From Candidatus Poribacteria bacterium (GTDB lineage: Bacteria > Poribacteria > WGA-4E > WGA-3G), in NCBI GenBank assembly GCA_022820835.1, contig JAJEET010000087.1, positions 1 through 44,375 on the forward strand: 44,375 nucleotides of DNA. Reading direction: 5' to 3'. Shown one piece after another: positions 8,315 to 15,245 of this stretch (position 1 is the stretch's first letter; each line of letters starts with the position of its first letter). A program made the translations under genes and the position numbers. The notes below the pieces were generated by a model. The model searched no databases and was not told the origin of the DNA. It saw nothing but the letters and a program-made list of their open reading frames with translations.

Positions 8315-9145
8315 TTACCTTCGCTTGCGGCGTTTGCGTTTTGATGATGCGGTTTCCGACGTTTCCGATGTTGCCTCGGCTTCAACGGGTTGCACGGCTT
8401 CAGGTACGACAGGCGGACGTGAACGCGCCCAGAGGACGATACCGATACCGAGGATAAACGCTACAATACTAAACATCTGTGCCGCTGTCATCCACCCTAC
8501 TATCCGCGGTGTGACACGCCAGAATTCCGCGATAAAACGCTCAACACCCAATAAAATCAGACTCGCGCCGAACAATGTCCCTTGAAACGATTCCCATTTC
8601 AACCGCTGGGACCAGATGACACCGAAAAATGCGAACGACATCAACGTCTCATAGATCGGGGTCGGATGCACGGGTACATCCGTTGGTACAGTGCCGTTGG
8701 GGAACGGCATCGCCCACGGTAGGTCCGAGGGTGGTCCGTAATCGCCATCACCTGCTAAGAGGCAACCGATCCTGCCGATCCCGTATCCGAGGAGAACGAC
8801 GGGTCCGACAATATCAATGGTTGCGAGTGTCGGGTTCGGTGACCGGACGACGACAAAGATGACACCGAGGCAGCCGCCGATGAAACCGCCGTACCAGACC
8901 AACCCGCTCGTCGAGAAGAGTTCGGCAAATGTGATCTGGCCGTCTAAGAGTGCCGCATAAATTTTCGCGCCGACGATACCGCCGACAGCCGCTGCGACAA
9001 CGATAGTCGCTGCGAGGTCCGGCACGAATCCGCGCCGTTTCAGATCATGTTGTATCACAAATACAGACGTAATAAACGCTGTCGCTAACATCAGTCCGTA
9101 ACTATGGATACCCACCGGACCGAGATGCACAATCGTCGGGTACAT
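8315..9145 (-). CDS. lgt: Prolipoprotein diacylglyceryl transferase
   Basis: 276 residues. Lgt moves a diacylglyceryl group from phosphatidylglycerol onto the lipobox cysteine of prolipoproteins at the inner membrane. Seen: several hydrophobic spans, the N-terminal IHSYGLML motif (13-20), WYGGFIGG, and the family signature as GRIGCLLAGDGDYG. The usual GRIGN reads GRIGC and the conserved His of W/FHGG is Tyr, both variants I would call tolerated rather than disabling. The tail is very basic (SSKRKRRKRR). AGGAGA lies about 11 bases before the ATG. It is 19 bp downstream of the coiled-coil gene on the same strand, so livF, coiled-coil gene and lgt are likely one transcript. Substrates in this window include the lipoproteins at 14121, 25314 and 26995. 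Confidence 0.93.
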   Translation of the reverse strand: MYPTIVHLGPVGIHSYGLMLATAFITSVFVIQHDLKRRGFVPDLAATIVVAAAVGGIVGAKIYAALLDGQITFAELFSTSGLVWYGGFIGGCLGVIFVVVRSPNPTLATIDIVGPVVLLGYGIGRIGCLLAGDGDYGPPSDLPWAMPFPNGTVPTDVPVHPTPIYETLMSFAFFGVIWSQRLKWESFQGTLFGASLILLGVERFIAEFWRVTPRIVGWMTAAQMFSIVAFILGIGIVLWARSRPPVVPEAVQPVEAEATSETSETASSKRKRRKRR

Positions 9146-9164
9146 TGCTATCTATTCTCCTAAA

Positions 9165-9629
9165 TCACGGTTTCACAAGCTGCTGCTGTTTTAGTGTTTC
9201 TACTTCCTGCGTGAGGATTTCAACCTTTTTGATAAGTGATCGTTCTCTTTCGCTCCGCCATAACATGATAATTTGCGGGATTGCAATTGCTGCAACAATG
9301 AGAACGATCAGCGCATACACAAAGTAAGTAAGGAGTGTGATTTGTTCTTTTATGTTTTTCTCGGATTTGGTAATCTCGCCTTTTAATTCACTTTTGACTG
9401 CAACAATCTCGCCTTTTAATTCCTTTTCGACTGCGGCAATCTCGCCTTTTAATTCATCTTTGACTGCGGCAATTTCCGATTTGAGTTCCTGTTTGAGTGC
9501 AGTGATTTCTGTCTTGACTTCCGCCTTAACAATCAATCGAATTTTATCAAGATCAGCATCGGTTAGCGCACCAAGCGCAGGTAGCGTGATGATAAAAAAG
9601 AGGATTGAAAAAAAAATGGTAGTTTTCAT
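9165..9629 (-). CDS. Membrane protein with hendecad coiled coil
   Basis: 154 residues, family not recognised. Residues 1-20 are a signal peptide or first span (IFFSILFFIITLPALG). Residues ~27-97 are a charged coiled coil built on an 11-residue period (ELKGEIAAVEK and variants), mirrored in the DNA by nearly identical 33-bp units across ~9370-9470. Residues 99-123 form a transmembrane helix, and 124-154 a second short coil (EILTQEVETLKQQQ). The coil would sit outside the cytoplasm, tethered by the helix. It sits 20 bp after livF and 19 bp before lgt on the same strand. Tandem DNA repeats make copy number prone to change. Function unknown. Confidence 0.75.
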   Translation of the reverse strand: MKTTIFFSILFFIITLPALGALTDADLDKIRLIVKAEVKTEITALKQELKSEIAAVKDELKGEIAAVEKELKGEIVAVKSELKGEITKSEKNIKEQITLLTYFVYALIVLIVAAIAIPQIIMLWRSERERSLIKKVEILTQEVETLKQQQLVKP

Positions 9630-9649
9630 AATGTGTTCCTTTATGATAA

Positions 9650-10354
9650 CTATTCGCCGAGATACGCCTGTCGGACGCGCTCATCGGCTAATAGGTCGGC
9701 AGAGGTGCCTTCAATGGTAATCTCACCTGTCTCCATGACGTAGCCGCGATCGGTCACTTGCAAAGCGATTTGTGCGTTCTGTTCGACGAGGAGTACCGTT
9801 GTGCCGTCGGCGTTGATCTGTTCGATGATCTCAAAGATCTGCTTAACAATAAGGGGTGCAAGTCCTAAGGAGGGTTCATCGAGGAGGAGGAGCCTCGGAT
9901 GCGACATCAGTGCGCGTCCGATGGCTAACATCTGTTGTTCACCACCGCTAAGACTGCCGCCGCGCTGCCGCTGGCGTTCCTGCAGGACTGGAAAGAACTG
10001 GAAAATCTTATCAAGGTCCTCGCGGATACCGTCCTTATCGTTTCGCGTATATGCCCCGAGTTCGAGGTTCTCAAGGACTGTCATATCCGGGAAGATGAGC
10101 CGTCCTTCCGGTACCTGTGAGATACCGAGTGCGACGCGATCTTCCGCTGAAGTCCGTGTTACATCTTGTCCATCGAAATGGACACTGCCGTCAACAGGTG
10201 TATGAATCCCGGACACAGTCATGAGAGTTGTCGATTTTCCGGCACCGTTCGCGCCGATCAAGCAGACCATCTCGCCGGCATTAACAGTCAGCGAAATCCC
10301 GCGTACCGCTCGGATATTGCCGTAATAGGTATGAATATCTCTAAGTTCAAGCAT
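9650..10354 (-). CDS. livF: Branched-chain amino acid type ABC transporter ATPase LivF
   Basis: 234 residues, the usual LivF length. Walker A GANGAGKST (34-42), ABC signature LSGGEQQ (135-141), Walker B LLLLDE (155-160) and a late H-loop-type region VLLVEQNAQIALQ. The opening LELRDIHTYYGNIRAVRGI is characteristic of LivF. With LivG it would power a LivHM permease fed by a periplasmic binding protein for branched-chain amino acids or related compounds; none of those partners is in this window. Oddities: family D repeat sequence runs to within a few bases of the ATG and no ribosome binding site is present; and livG lies on the far side of a foreign four-helix-bundle gene. Confidence 0.92.
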   Translation of the reverse strand: MLELRDIHTYYGNIRAVRGISLTVNAGEMVCLIGANGAGKSTTLMTVSGIHTPVDGSVHFDGQDVTRTSAEDRVALGISQVPEGRLIFPDMTVLENLELGAYTRNDKDGIREDLDKIFQFFPVLQERQRQRGGSLSGGEQQMLAIGRALMSHPRLLLLDEPSLGLAPLIVKQIFEIIEQINADGTTVLLVEQNAQIALQVTDRGYVMETGEITIEGTSADLLADERVRQAYLGE

Positions 10355-10356
10355 AA

Positions 10357-10475
10357 TAATTAGCCATTGGCTGACGGCTGTCAGCCATCAGCAGTTAACT
10401 GTCAGCCAATAGCCATCAGCCACCAGCCTACAGCGGTTAGCCATCGGTTTCCGATGGTTTCGGTCAGCCATCAGA
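10357..10475. repeat. Family D repeat between livF and the four-helix-bundle gene
   Basis: A run of GGCTGACGG, CTGTCAGCC, CATCAGC and AGTTAACTGTCAGCC words from just upstream of the livF ATG, ending in CGGTCAGCCATCAGA, which includes the stop codon of the gene at 10464. It contains short overlapping inverted repeats (GGCTGACGGCTGTCAGCC at 10370-10386). Confidence 0.7.
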
Positions 10476-10823
10476 TTTAATAGTTCTTAGTAAGACACTT
10501 AGCATCTTCTTGAGGCTAACGATTGCATCGACCAACTCAACATACTGATCATCATCAAGGTATTGCAGGTCATGAGCGAGAAGGGTGAGATACTCCGTTT
10601 CGCTTGTGGAACCTAATGCTATCTGAAGAAAACGAGCGAAATCTCGAGAACTATCCCTTCCACAGCCTTCAGCGATATTTGTAGGTATTGAAGCGGACGC
10701 ACGACGGATTTGACTTGTGAGTCCGTATATTTCTTCACGTGGGAATTGGGCTGTCAATTCGTATATCTGTAAAGTTAGATCGTGAGATCTGTGCCACACT
10801 TGTAATTTCTTGAAATCTCGCAT
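10464..10823 (-). CDS. Four helix bundle protein (23S rRNA IVS-type family)
   Basis: 119 residues from an ATG at 10823. The pattern DFKKLQVWHRSHDLTLQIY, FPREEIYGLTSQIRRASASI and NIAEGCGRDSSRDFARFL is that of the four-helix-bundle family first seen as ORFs inside intervening sequences of 23S rRNA. The biochemical role is unknown. Here it sits between livF and livG on the same strand, with family D repeats on both sides, so it looks inserted into a transporter operon. Its last codons (S-D-G-stop) lie inside the repeat word GATGGCTGA, meaning the flanking repeat supplies the C-terminus. No rRNA is nearby. Confidence 0.85.
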   Translation of the reverse strand: MRDFKKLQVWHRSHDLTLQIYELTAQFPREEIYGLTSQIRRASASIPTNIAEGCGRDSSRDFARFLQIALGSTSETEYLTLLAHDLQYLDDDQYVELVDAIVSLKKMLSVLLRTIKSDG

Positions 10824-10837
10824 ACACTCTCCTAAAT

Positions 10838-11087
10838 GATGGATGGCTGATGGCTACTGGCTGTCAGCCGACGACTGACGGCAATAAGAGATTTTTGATT
10901 ATATGGCTATCGGAAACCATCGGCTGTCGGCTCTCAGCAAGATGGCTTTCGGCTTTCGGCTTTCGGAAACCATCAGCAAAGAGGTTTCTGATGAAGTTAT
11001 GCTCTCTGGCTGATTGCTGACGGCTAACCTGCTGACGGCTGACGGCTGACGGCTGACGGCTGTCAGCTGATGGCTGACGGCTAATCG
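10838..11087. repeat. Family D repeat between the four-helix-bundle gene and livG
   Basis: About 250 bp. Left part: GATGGCTGATGGCTACTGGC then CTGTCAGCCGACGACTGACGG. Middle: tandem GGCTTTCGGCTTTCGGC. Right part: at least four tandem GGCTGACGG-type units at 11034-11072. The core AGCAAAGAGGTTTCTGATG (10974-10992) matches CAGCAAAGAGG at 8127-8137. Its right end touches the livG stop codon. Confidence 0.75.
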
Positions 11088-11867
11088 CTATTCGTCCGCT
11101 ACTCCGAGATAGGCTTCAATGACGCGTTCGTCGTTCTGGACATCTGCGGGTTCACCCTCACTGATTTTCTCGCCGTGATCTAAAACCGTCACCCAATCCG
11201 AGATTTGCATGACGAGTTTGACATCATGCTCAATCAAAAGGACGGTAACACCCTGTTCGCGTATTGCATATATGAGATCAATAAGTTCTTGTGTTTCTTG
11301 TGGGTTCATTCCGGCGGCGGGTTCATCGAGGAGCAAGAGTCTCGGTTCAGTCGCCAATGCGCGAGCAATTTCGACACGTCGCTGGTCGCCGTAGGAGAGG
11401 TTACCGGCTGTTTGACGACTCAACTCATCTAACCCGACGAATGTCAACATCTCGTGTGCCTGTTCGGTAATCGCTGCCTCTTCTGATTTCTGACGCTGTG
11501 TACGGAAGACGGCACCGATGAACGTACTTTTCGTGCGCGGATGTCTCCCGATCTTGACGTTATCAAGGACTGTCAGATCCGCGAACAGTCGTATATTTTG
11601 GAAGGTTCTACTGATACCGAGTGCTGTGACTTCGTCCGGACGGAGCCCAGAGATCGGTTCGCCTAAGAATTCGACAGTCCCGAACGTCGGTTTATCAAGT
11701 CCCGTGACGCAGTTAAAGAGTGTGGTTTTACCGGCACCGTTGGGGCCAATTAGACTGAAGATTTGCCCTGGGTGCACCGCCATTGTCACTTCCGATAAGG
11801 CGATAACACCCCCATAATGCCGGCTAAGTCCATTCGTCGCAAGCAGCCGTATAGATGTTTTTTTCAT
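11088..11867 (-). CDS. livG: Branched-chain amino acid type ABC transporter ATPase LivG
   Basis: 259 residues if started at the ATG at 11867. I prefer this to the ATG at 11873 because GAGGAG then lies six bases upstream instead of touching the start codon. Walker A GPNGAGKTT (41-49), signature LSYGDQ (157-162), Walker B LLLLDEP (177-183). The RTFQNIRLFADLTVLDNV segment and the insert before the signature (with GAVFRTQRQ) are typical of LivG rather than LivF. It would pair with LivF as the nucleotide-binding half of a Liv transporter. No permease or binding protein lies in the window, so the ATPase pair is an orphan locally. A candidate promoter lies at 11899-11928. Confidence 0.92.
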   Translation of the reverse strand: MKKTSIRLLATNGLSRHYGGVIALSEVTMAVHPGQIFSLIGPNGAGKTTLFNCVTGLDKPTFGTVEFLGEPISGLRPDEVTALGISRTFQNIRLFADLTVLDNVKIGRHPRTKSTFIGAVFRTQRQKSEEAAITEQAHEMLTFVGLDELSRQTAGNLSYGDQRRVEIARALATEPRLLLLDEPAAGMNPQETQELIDLIYAIREQGVTVLLIEHDVKLVMQISDWVTVLDHGEKISEGEPADVQNDERVIEAYLGVADE

Positions 11868-11898
11868 TACCATCTCCTCATCAAGGTCTCTGTGTTAC

Positions 11899-11928
11899 AG
11901 TATACTTTAATTAAAAGGTGCAAGTCAA
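11899..11928 (-). promoter_or_regulatory. Candidate sigma-70 promoter for livG
   Basis: On the minus strand TTGACT (11928-11923), 18-bp spacer, TATACT (11904-11899), 31 bases ahead of the livG start. The string TATACTTTAATTAA on the plus strand here recurs at 12181-12194. Confidence 0.55.
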
Positions 11929-11936
11929 TTGGTTTT

Positions 11937-12143
11937 TTAATAGTTGTCAGTTGTCAGTAGTTATAAGTTATAAGTTATAAGTACGGTTTTTCTGCGAAAA
12001 ACCTTTTGGTTAATAGTTAAAGAGGTTCTCTGTGGCAACCTTCACAGAGAACAGAACTGTTCCAAGAACCTTCTTAACTTATAACCTATAACCATTCCTC
12101 TGACAACTGAAAGCGTAGCGTACTGCGTACTGATAACTATTAA
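11937..12143. repeat. Family D long-palindrome element, AT-rich version
   Basis: Begins TTTAATAGTTGTCAGTTG and ends TGATAACTATTAAAA, so the ends are inverted. Inside: triple ATAAGTT tandem, a hairpin GGTTTTTCTGCGAAAAACC (11984-12002), a core TTAAAGAGGTTCTCTGTGGC (12016-12035), then inverted versions of the left-hand words (AACTTATAACCTATAACC, GACAACTG). It lies between the divergent livG and dprA promoters. Confidence 0.7.
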
Positions 12144-12157
12144 AACCGAAAACCATT

Positions 12158-12186
12158 TTGACATCTGCTGCTATATGTGCTATACT
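12158..12186 (+). promoter_or_regulatory. Candidate sigma-70 promoter reading toward dprA
   Basis: TTGACA (12158-12163), 17-bp spacer, TATACT (12181-12186): five of six in the -10 and a perfect -35. It lies about 200 bases before the dprA ATG, so transcripts would carry a leader containing the family B hairpin module. Confidence 0.6.
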
Positions 12187-12193
12187 TTAATTA

Positions 12194-12239
12194 ACTATAA
12201 TTTGGACATTTTTTACTCATAGCACTCCGCTGGAGTGCG
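12194..12239 (+). repeat. Family B end with CACTCC/GGAGTG hairpin
   Basis: ACTATAATTTGGACATTTT followed by CATAGCACTCCGCTGGAGTGC. This is the inverse of 4181-4225 and supports a shared repeat unit. It would lie inside the dprA leader RNA. Confidence 0.6.
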
Positions 12240-12386
12240 GGACCCCTCTGCACTTTATTTTTATTCTCACTGCGAAGCAATATCACGCCTCTGGCGTGAG
12301 AATGTAGTCTCGAAACAGACGCATAATCTATACGCGTAAAATATTGGCGAAAAAACCGTACTGACGACTGACGACTGACAACTACT

Positions 12387-13340
12387 ATGAAAACACCGCT
12401 CGAACATTGGTTAGCACTCGCCTCCGTTGAAGGGCTCGGTAGCGTCCGGATTCGGCGGCTCATCGCCCGTTTCGGGAGCGCGCAAGCGATCTTTGAGGCA
12501 GAACTACCGGAAATCGCACGCCTCCCCTCTTTCAATCCGGTACTCGCTTCGCGGATACTGACAGTCGCTGGCAATTTTGCGACCCTCCGAGAAAGACTCG
12601 ACGCACTCAAGGCACAAGAGGTCCGGGTGATGTGCCCAGAAGACGATGCCTACCCATCGCAACTCAAGGATCTACCCGACGCACCTGGTATCCTCTGCAG
12701 CGTCGGCACATTAACCGATCTCGATGAACGATGCGTCGCGATTGTCGGTAGCCAAGAACCGACGGTAGAAGGCATCCAACTAACGCTCTCACTCACGACG
12801 CAGCTTGCACTCGCCGGTTTCACCGTGGTGAGTGGACTCGCTGCCGGTATCGATGCTTATGCCCACGCAGGTGCACTTGCCGGAATGGGTAAAACTGTCG
12901 GTGTCATCGGTACCGACCTCTCCGCGATCTATCCGGCTCAGAACAATCCGCTCGCGACAAAAATCTATGAACACGGATGCCTATTTTCCGAACACCCGTT
13001 CCCGACAACACCCTCTCCGGGTAACCTCATCCAGCGCAACCGTATCATCAGTGGACTCTCTATAGCGACCATCGTCATTGAGGCGGGGAAAACTGGCGGT
13101 GCCATGCACACAGCACGATACGCCCAACGTCAAGGCAGAAAAGTCCTCACGTGCCGATGGGAGACACAGCACACACTCAGCGAGGGACCCCGCGAACTCA
13201 TCCGTACGGGTGCCTTCCCGTTCGCAGCCACCGAAGTCGATAAAGTCATCGACATGTTGATACATCCCGAACGCCTCGAAACATACAGTAGCAGTGCCGC
13301 AACCGAACAGATTGGGCTATTTGAAACAGTACGCAGTTAA
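12387..13340 (+). CDS. dprA: DNA processing protein DprA (no winged-helix tail)
   Basis: 317 residues. DprA binds incoming single-stranded DNA and loads RecA during natural transformation. Seen: an N-terminal helical part (SVEGLGSVRIRRLIARFG, helix-hairpin-like), then the Rossmann-like core with VAIVGSQEPT (118-126, in place of the usual GSR-PS), VVSGLAAGID (147-156), IGTDLSAIYPAQN, and RNRIISGLS. The C-terminal winged-helix domain of longer DprA proteins is missing: the protein ends ~40 residues after the core, and its TAA stop is part of the adjoining family D repeat. No ribosome binding site: CTGACGACTGACGACTGAC repeats reach to seven bases before the ATG. No other competence genes are in the window. 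Confidence 0.9.
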   Translation: MKTPLEHWLALASVEGLGSVRIRRLIARFGSAQAIFEAELPEIARLPSFNPVLASRILTVAGNFATLRERLDALKAQEVRVMCPEDDAYPSQLKDLPDAPGILCSVGTLTDLDERCVAIVGSQEPTVEGIQLTLSLTTQLALAGFTVVSGLAAGIDAYAHAGALAGMGKTVGVIGTDLSAIYPAQNNPLATKIYEHGCLFSEHPFPTTPSPGNLIQRNRIISGLSIATIVIEAGKTGGAMHTARYAQRQGRKVLTCRWETQHTLSEGPRELIRTGAFPFAATEVDKVIDMLIHPERLETYSSSAATEQIGLFETVRS

Positions 13341-13556
13341 TAGTACTCAGTTGTCAGAGGGATTGGTTATCAGTACGGAATCGGGTACGATTCCTTTCGG
13401 TTATCGGTTATCAGTACTCAGTACGCTGCGCTTCAGTTCTCAGTGAAAGAGATTATTTGTGGCGGTCACCAAATCGTTGATTGCCACAAGGTATTAACTG
13501 AGTACTGATAACTGAAAGGTTTTCGTAGAAAACCGTACTGAAAACTATTAAAAAAT
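13334..13556. repeat. Family D long-palindrome element after dprA
   Basis: Starts AGTTAATAGTACTCAGTTG and ends ACTGAAAACTATTAAAAA. Between: AATCGGGTACGATT hairpin, GGTTATCGGTTATCAGTACTC, core GTGAAAGAGATTATTTGTGG (13442-13461), then GTATTAACTGAGTACTGATA and the hairpin GGTTTTCGTAGAAAACC (13519-13535). Same order of parts as 11937-12143 with different words. The dprA stop codon is its first TAA. Confidence 0.7.
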
Positions 13557-13688
13557 TTATTGCTTTTTTTTTCAATCTATAGTATACTATATAATGTCCT
13601 TAAACTTGATTTTTACAAACGTGTGCCTTATTTTCCTTGACATTGTTTAATTTTAAGGTAAAATTATACGAAATAATGAAGTTTTCTC

Positions 13689-13728
13689 TTGACAAAAGAG
13701 ACTAATTTTCGTATAATTAGCGAAAATT
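13689..13728 (+). promoter_or_regulatory. Perfect-consensus sigma-70 promoter overlapped by a palindrome
   Basis: TTGACA (13689-13694), 17-bp spacer, TATAAT (13712-13717): all twelve consensus bases. An 8-bp inverted repeat AATTTTCG (13704-13711) / CGAAAATT (13721-13728) brackets the -10, a good place for an operator. The word TTTCGTATAAT recurs inverted at 13663-13673, just upstream. A second TTGACA lies at 13637-13642 without a good -10. The next gene on this strand starts at 14121, implying a ~400-nt leader. Confidence 0.7.
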
Positions 13729-14120
13729 CGTACTTTAACCTTTACAAAGTTTGCATTTTTTGCTAAACTTTGAGGTACTCGTTTGGACATTAGACTTTCG
13801 GGCGAGGTATTTAACACTACCAATCGTATTTTACGGTTAAGTGCGCTCACGAAATTTTGTTCTCAACATATTAGTTTGTTCCCAACGCTTCGCGAGGGGA
13901 ACAACAAACGAAATAGCCCTACGTTACTCGATTTAACGAGAATATTATCGTGGGTTCCCCCAGGCGTTGAAACGTATACTCAATGCCAGAAACGGAACCA
14001 GAAGTTTCCTAAGGACGCAATTTCATAAACGTCCTTATGAAAAGTACCGAAAGTTTTTACGACACCCCATCCGAAGGGTGTATTTTGATAAACTTACAAT
14101 TTTTTAAGGAGTTAACTCTA
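13724..14120 (+). other. Long 5' leader of the Ig-like lipoprotein mRNA
   Basis: The stretch between the strong promoter and the ATG at 14121. It contains an inverted repeat AAGGACG (14011-14017) / CGTCCTT (14030-14036) and a shorter ACTCG/CGAGA pair near 13927-13942. An 81-codon frame starting TTG at 13783 exists but has weak translation signals, so I do not call it a gene. A structured regulatory leader or a small RNA is possible but not shown. Confidence 0.35.
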
Positions 14121-14777
14121 ATGGCAAAATTGCTTAGAACCTTCGCTTTAGTATTTGCAGCCCTGTTCGCTCTTTCGCTCATAGTCGGTTGCGGTGGTGA
14201 TGATGACGATGATGATGGAGAAGCCGCAGCAGCAGCCTTCCAAAGCGCAACACCGGCAAGTGGTGACCTCGCATCGAACGGTACAATTAGTGTCAGCTTT
14301 GACAACGACCCCGGCGATGTAACAGTCAGCGTAGGTACCATCACAACTTCCGGTAAAACCCGTACCATCTCGGGTCCGTTCCCTGAAGGTGCTTTGGCAC
14401 TCGCGCTTAGCTGGACAAACGGCGATGGCAGTCACACGCTTAACTACACCGTCACTGCTCCAGACAACACAGCCCCAACAGTCACTGGCGGAACCGTTGA
14501 AGATGGCGAGGAAGATGTTGATCCTGCAGACATCAACGACGGCGGCATCGAAATTACGTTCAGTGAAGAAGTCACTGGTAATATCGCTCTGCAGACCGAA
14601 GGCGGCGATAACGTCGGCTGGCTCGGTGATGTTAGTGGCATGGCAGCCACACTCGAGCTCGTCGCAGGTAAAGAGATCGGCAACGAGACAACCTATGTTA
14701 TCAAAGGTACTGTCTCTGACGCTGCCGGTAACGAACTTGCTGTCGAGATCACCTTCACAACTGCAGCTAAAGAGTAA
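14121..14777 (+). CDS. Lipoprotein with Ig-like (Big_5-type) domain
   Basis: 218 residues. I choose the ATG at 14121 because AAGGAG lies at 14106-14111 and the protein then begins with a clean lipoprotein signal: MAKLLRTF, a hydrophobic core, then LIVGC with Cys24 as the lipidation site. A D6 run follows the cysteine, which in diderms may affect sorting. Residues ~35-110 are a short beta domain. Residues ~115-216 match a bacterial Ig-like domain: DNTAPTVTGGTVEDGEEDVD, IEITFSEEVTG, and the closing GTVSDAAGNELAVEITFTT. It is a surface or periplasmic protein of unknown partner. A consensus promoter 400 bases upstream and a strong terminator just after suggest a well-expressed single-gene unit. 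Confidence 0.85.
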   Translation: MAKLLRTFALVFAALFALSLIVGCGGDDDDDDGEAAAAAFQSATPASGDLASNGTISVSFDNDPGDVTVSVGTITTSGKTRTISGPFPEGALALALSWTNGDGSHTLNYTVTAPDNTAPTVTGGTVEDGEEDVDPADINDGGIEITFSEEVTGNIALQTEGGDNVGWLGDVSGMAATLELVAGKEIGNETTYVIKGTVSDAAGNELAVEITFTTAAKE

Positions 14778-14803
14778 ATCTGAGGCTATTTCGATAGATA
14801 ACG

Positions 14804-14838
14804 AGGCAGCGTATTTCTAATACGCTGCCTTTTTTTTT
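14804..14838 (+). terminator. Rho-independent terminator
   Basis: Perfect 10-bp stem AGGCAGCGTA / TACGCTGCCT with a 7-base loop, followed by nine T. It lies 27 bases after the lipoprotein stop codon. Confidence 0.95.
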
Positions 14839-14964
14839 GAAGTCGTTATCAGAGTACTGTTAACCCTCCATTTTCTATTTACACAATTTCTGCATTAATG
14901 CTATAATACACCGAAAAGTGTACCTGTTAAAGAATCATTAGGTTTCAGGTCATTTTTTACAGAT

Positions 14965-15039
14965 CCGGTTCGGTTAGGAATGCAGATCGCATTTGGGTGA
15001 GTACACCGCAAAACCGAACCTACCGGGCCCCGGGGTCCG
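14965..15039. repeat. Family C palindromic element, full copy
   Basis: Arms CCGGTTCGGTTAGGAA (14965-14980) and AACCGAACCTACCGG (15012-15026), with the core TGCAGATCGCATTTGGG and GAGTACACCGCAAAAC between them and GGGCCCCGGGG after. Other copies: 22012-22044, 28264-28357, partial at 30284-30320 and 38384-38424. Confidence 0.75.
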
Positions 15040-15099
15040 AAAATTTGTTAAGAAAATGGAAAACTAAATCACCCTGAACAAACTGAGCCTGTTAGTGCT

Positions 15100-15175
15100 C
15101 TGAGTACTGACAACTGTTAACTGTTAACTGTTAACTGAAAGATTTTCGTAGAAAATCGCACGAATAACCATTTTT
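15100..15175. repeat. Family D short copy
   Basis: GAGTACTGACAACTGTTAAC, then tandem CTGTTAACTGTTAACTG, then the hairpin GATTTTCGTAGAAAATC (15141-15157). It ends just before the candidate ECF promoter. Confidence 0.65.
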
Positions 15176-15179
15176 TTTT

Positions 15180-15207
15180 GAACGGTTTGGGAAAAATTGT
15201 TGTCTAA
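15180..15207 (+). promoter_or_regulatory. Candidate ECF-type promoter for the sigma factor gene
   Basis: GAACGG (15180-15185), 17-bp spacer, TCTAA (15203-15207), 38 bases before the GTG start. The AAC-type -35 and TCTAA -10 resemble sigma-E-class promoters, so self-activation by the gene product is plausible. Based on one site only. Confidence 0.4.
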
Positions 15208-15245
15208 CCAATTAGTCAGCCAGAAACCTTGAGGAGTAAAGTTCG

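Noticed and set aside
10464..10823. An rRNA intervening sequence, because the protein belongs to the IVS family
   Set aside because: There is no 23S rRNA sequence around it; neighbours are protein genes and repeats.
11020..11085. Possible CRISPR-like array of tandem CTGACGG units
   Set aside because: Units are contiguous 9-mers with no unique spacers, and no cas genes are present; it is part of the family D repeats.
9650..11867. A complete branched-chain amino acid transporter
   Set aside because: Only the two ATPases are present; no permease or binding protein lies in the window.
13783..14028. 81-codon plus-strand frame inside the lipoprotein leader
   Set aside because: TTG start with a weak ribosome binding site and a composition unlike neighbouring proteins; treated as leader sequence.
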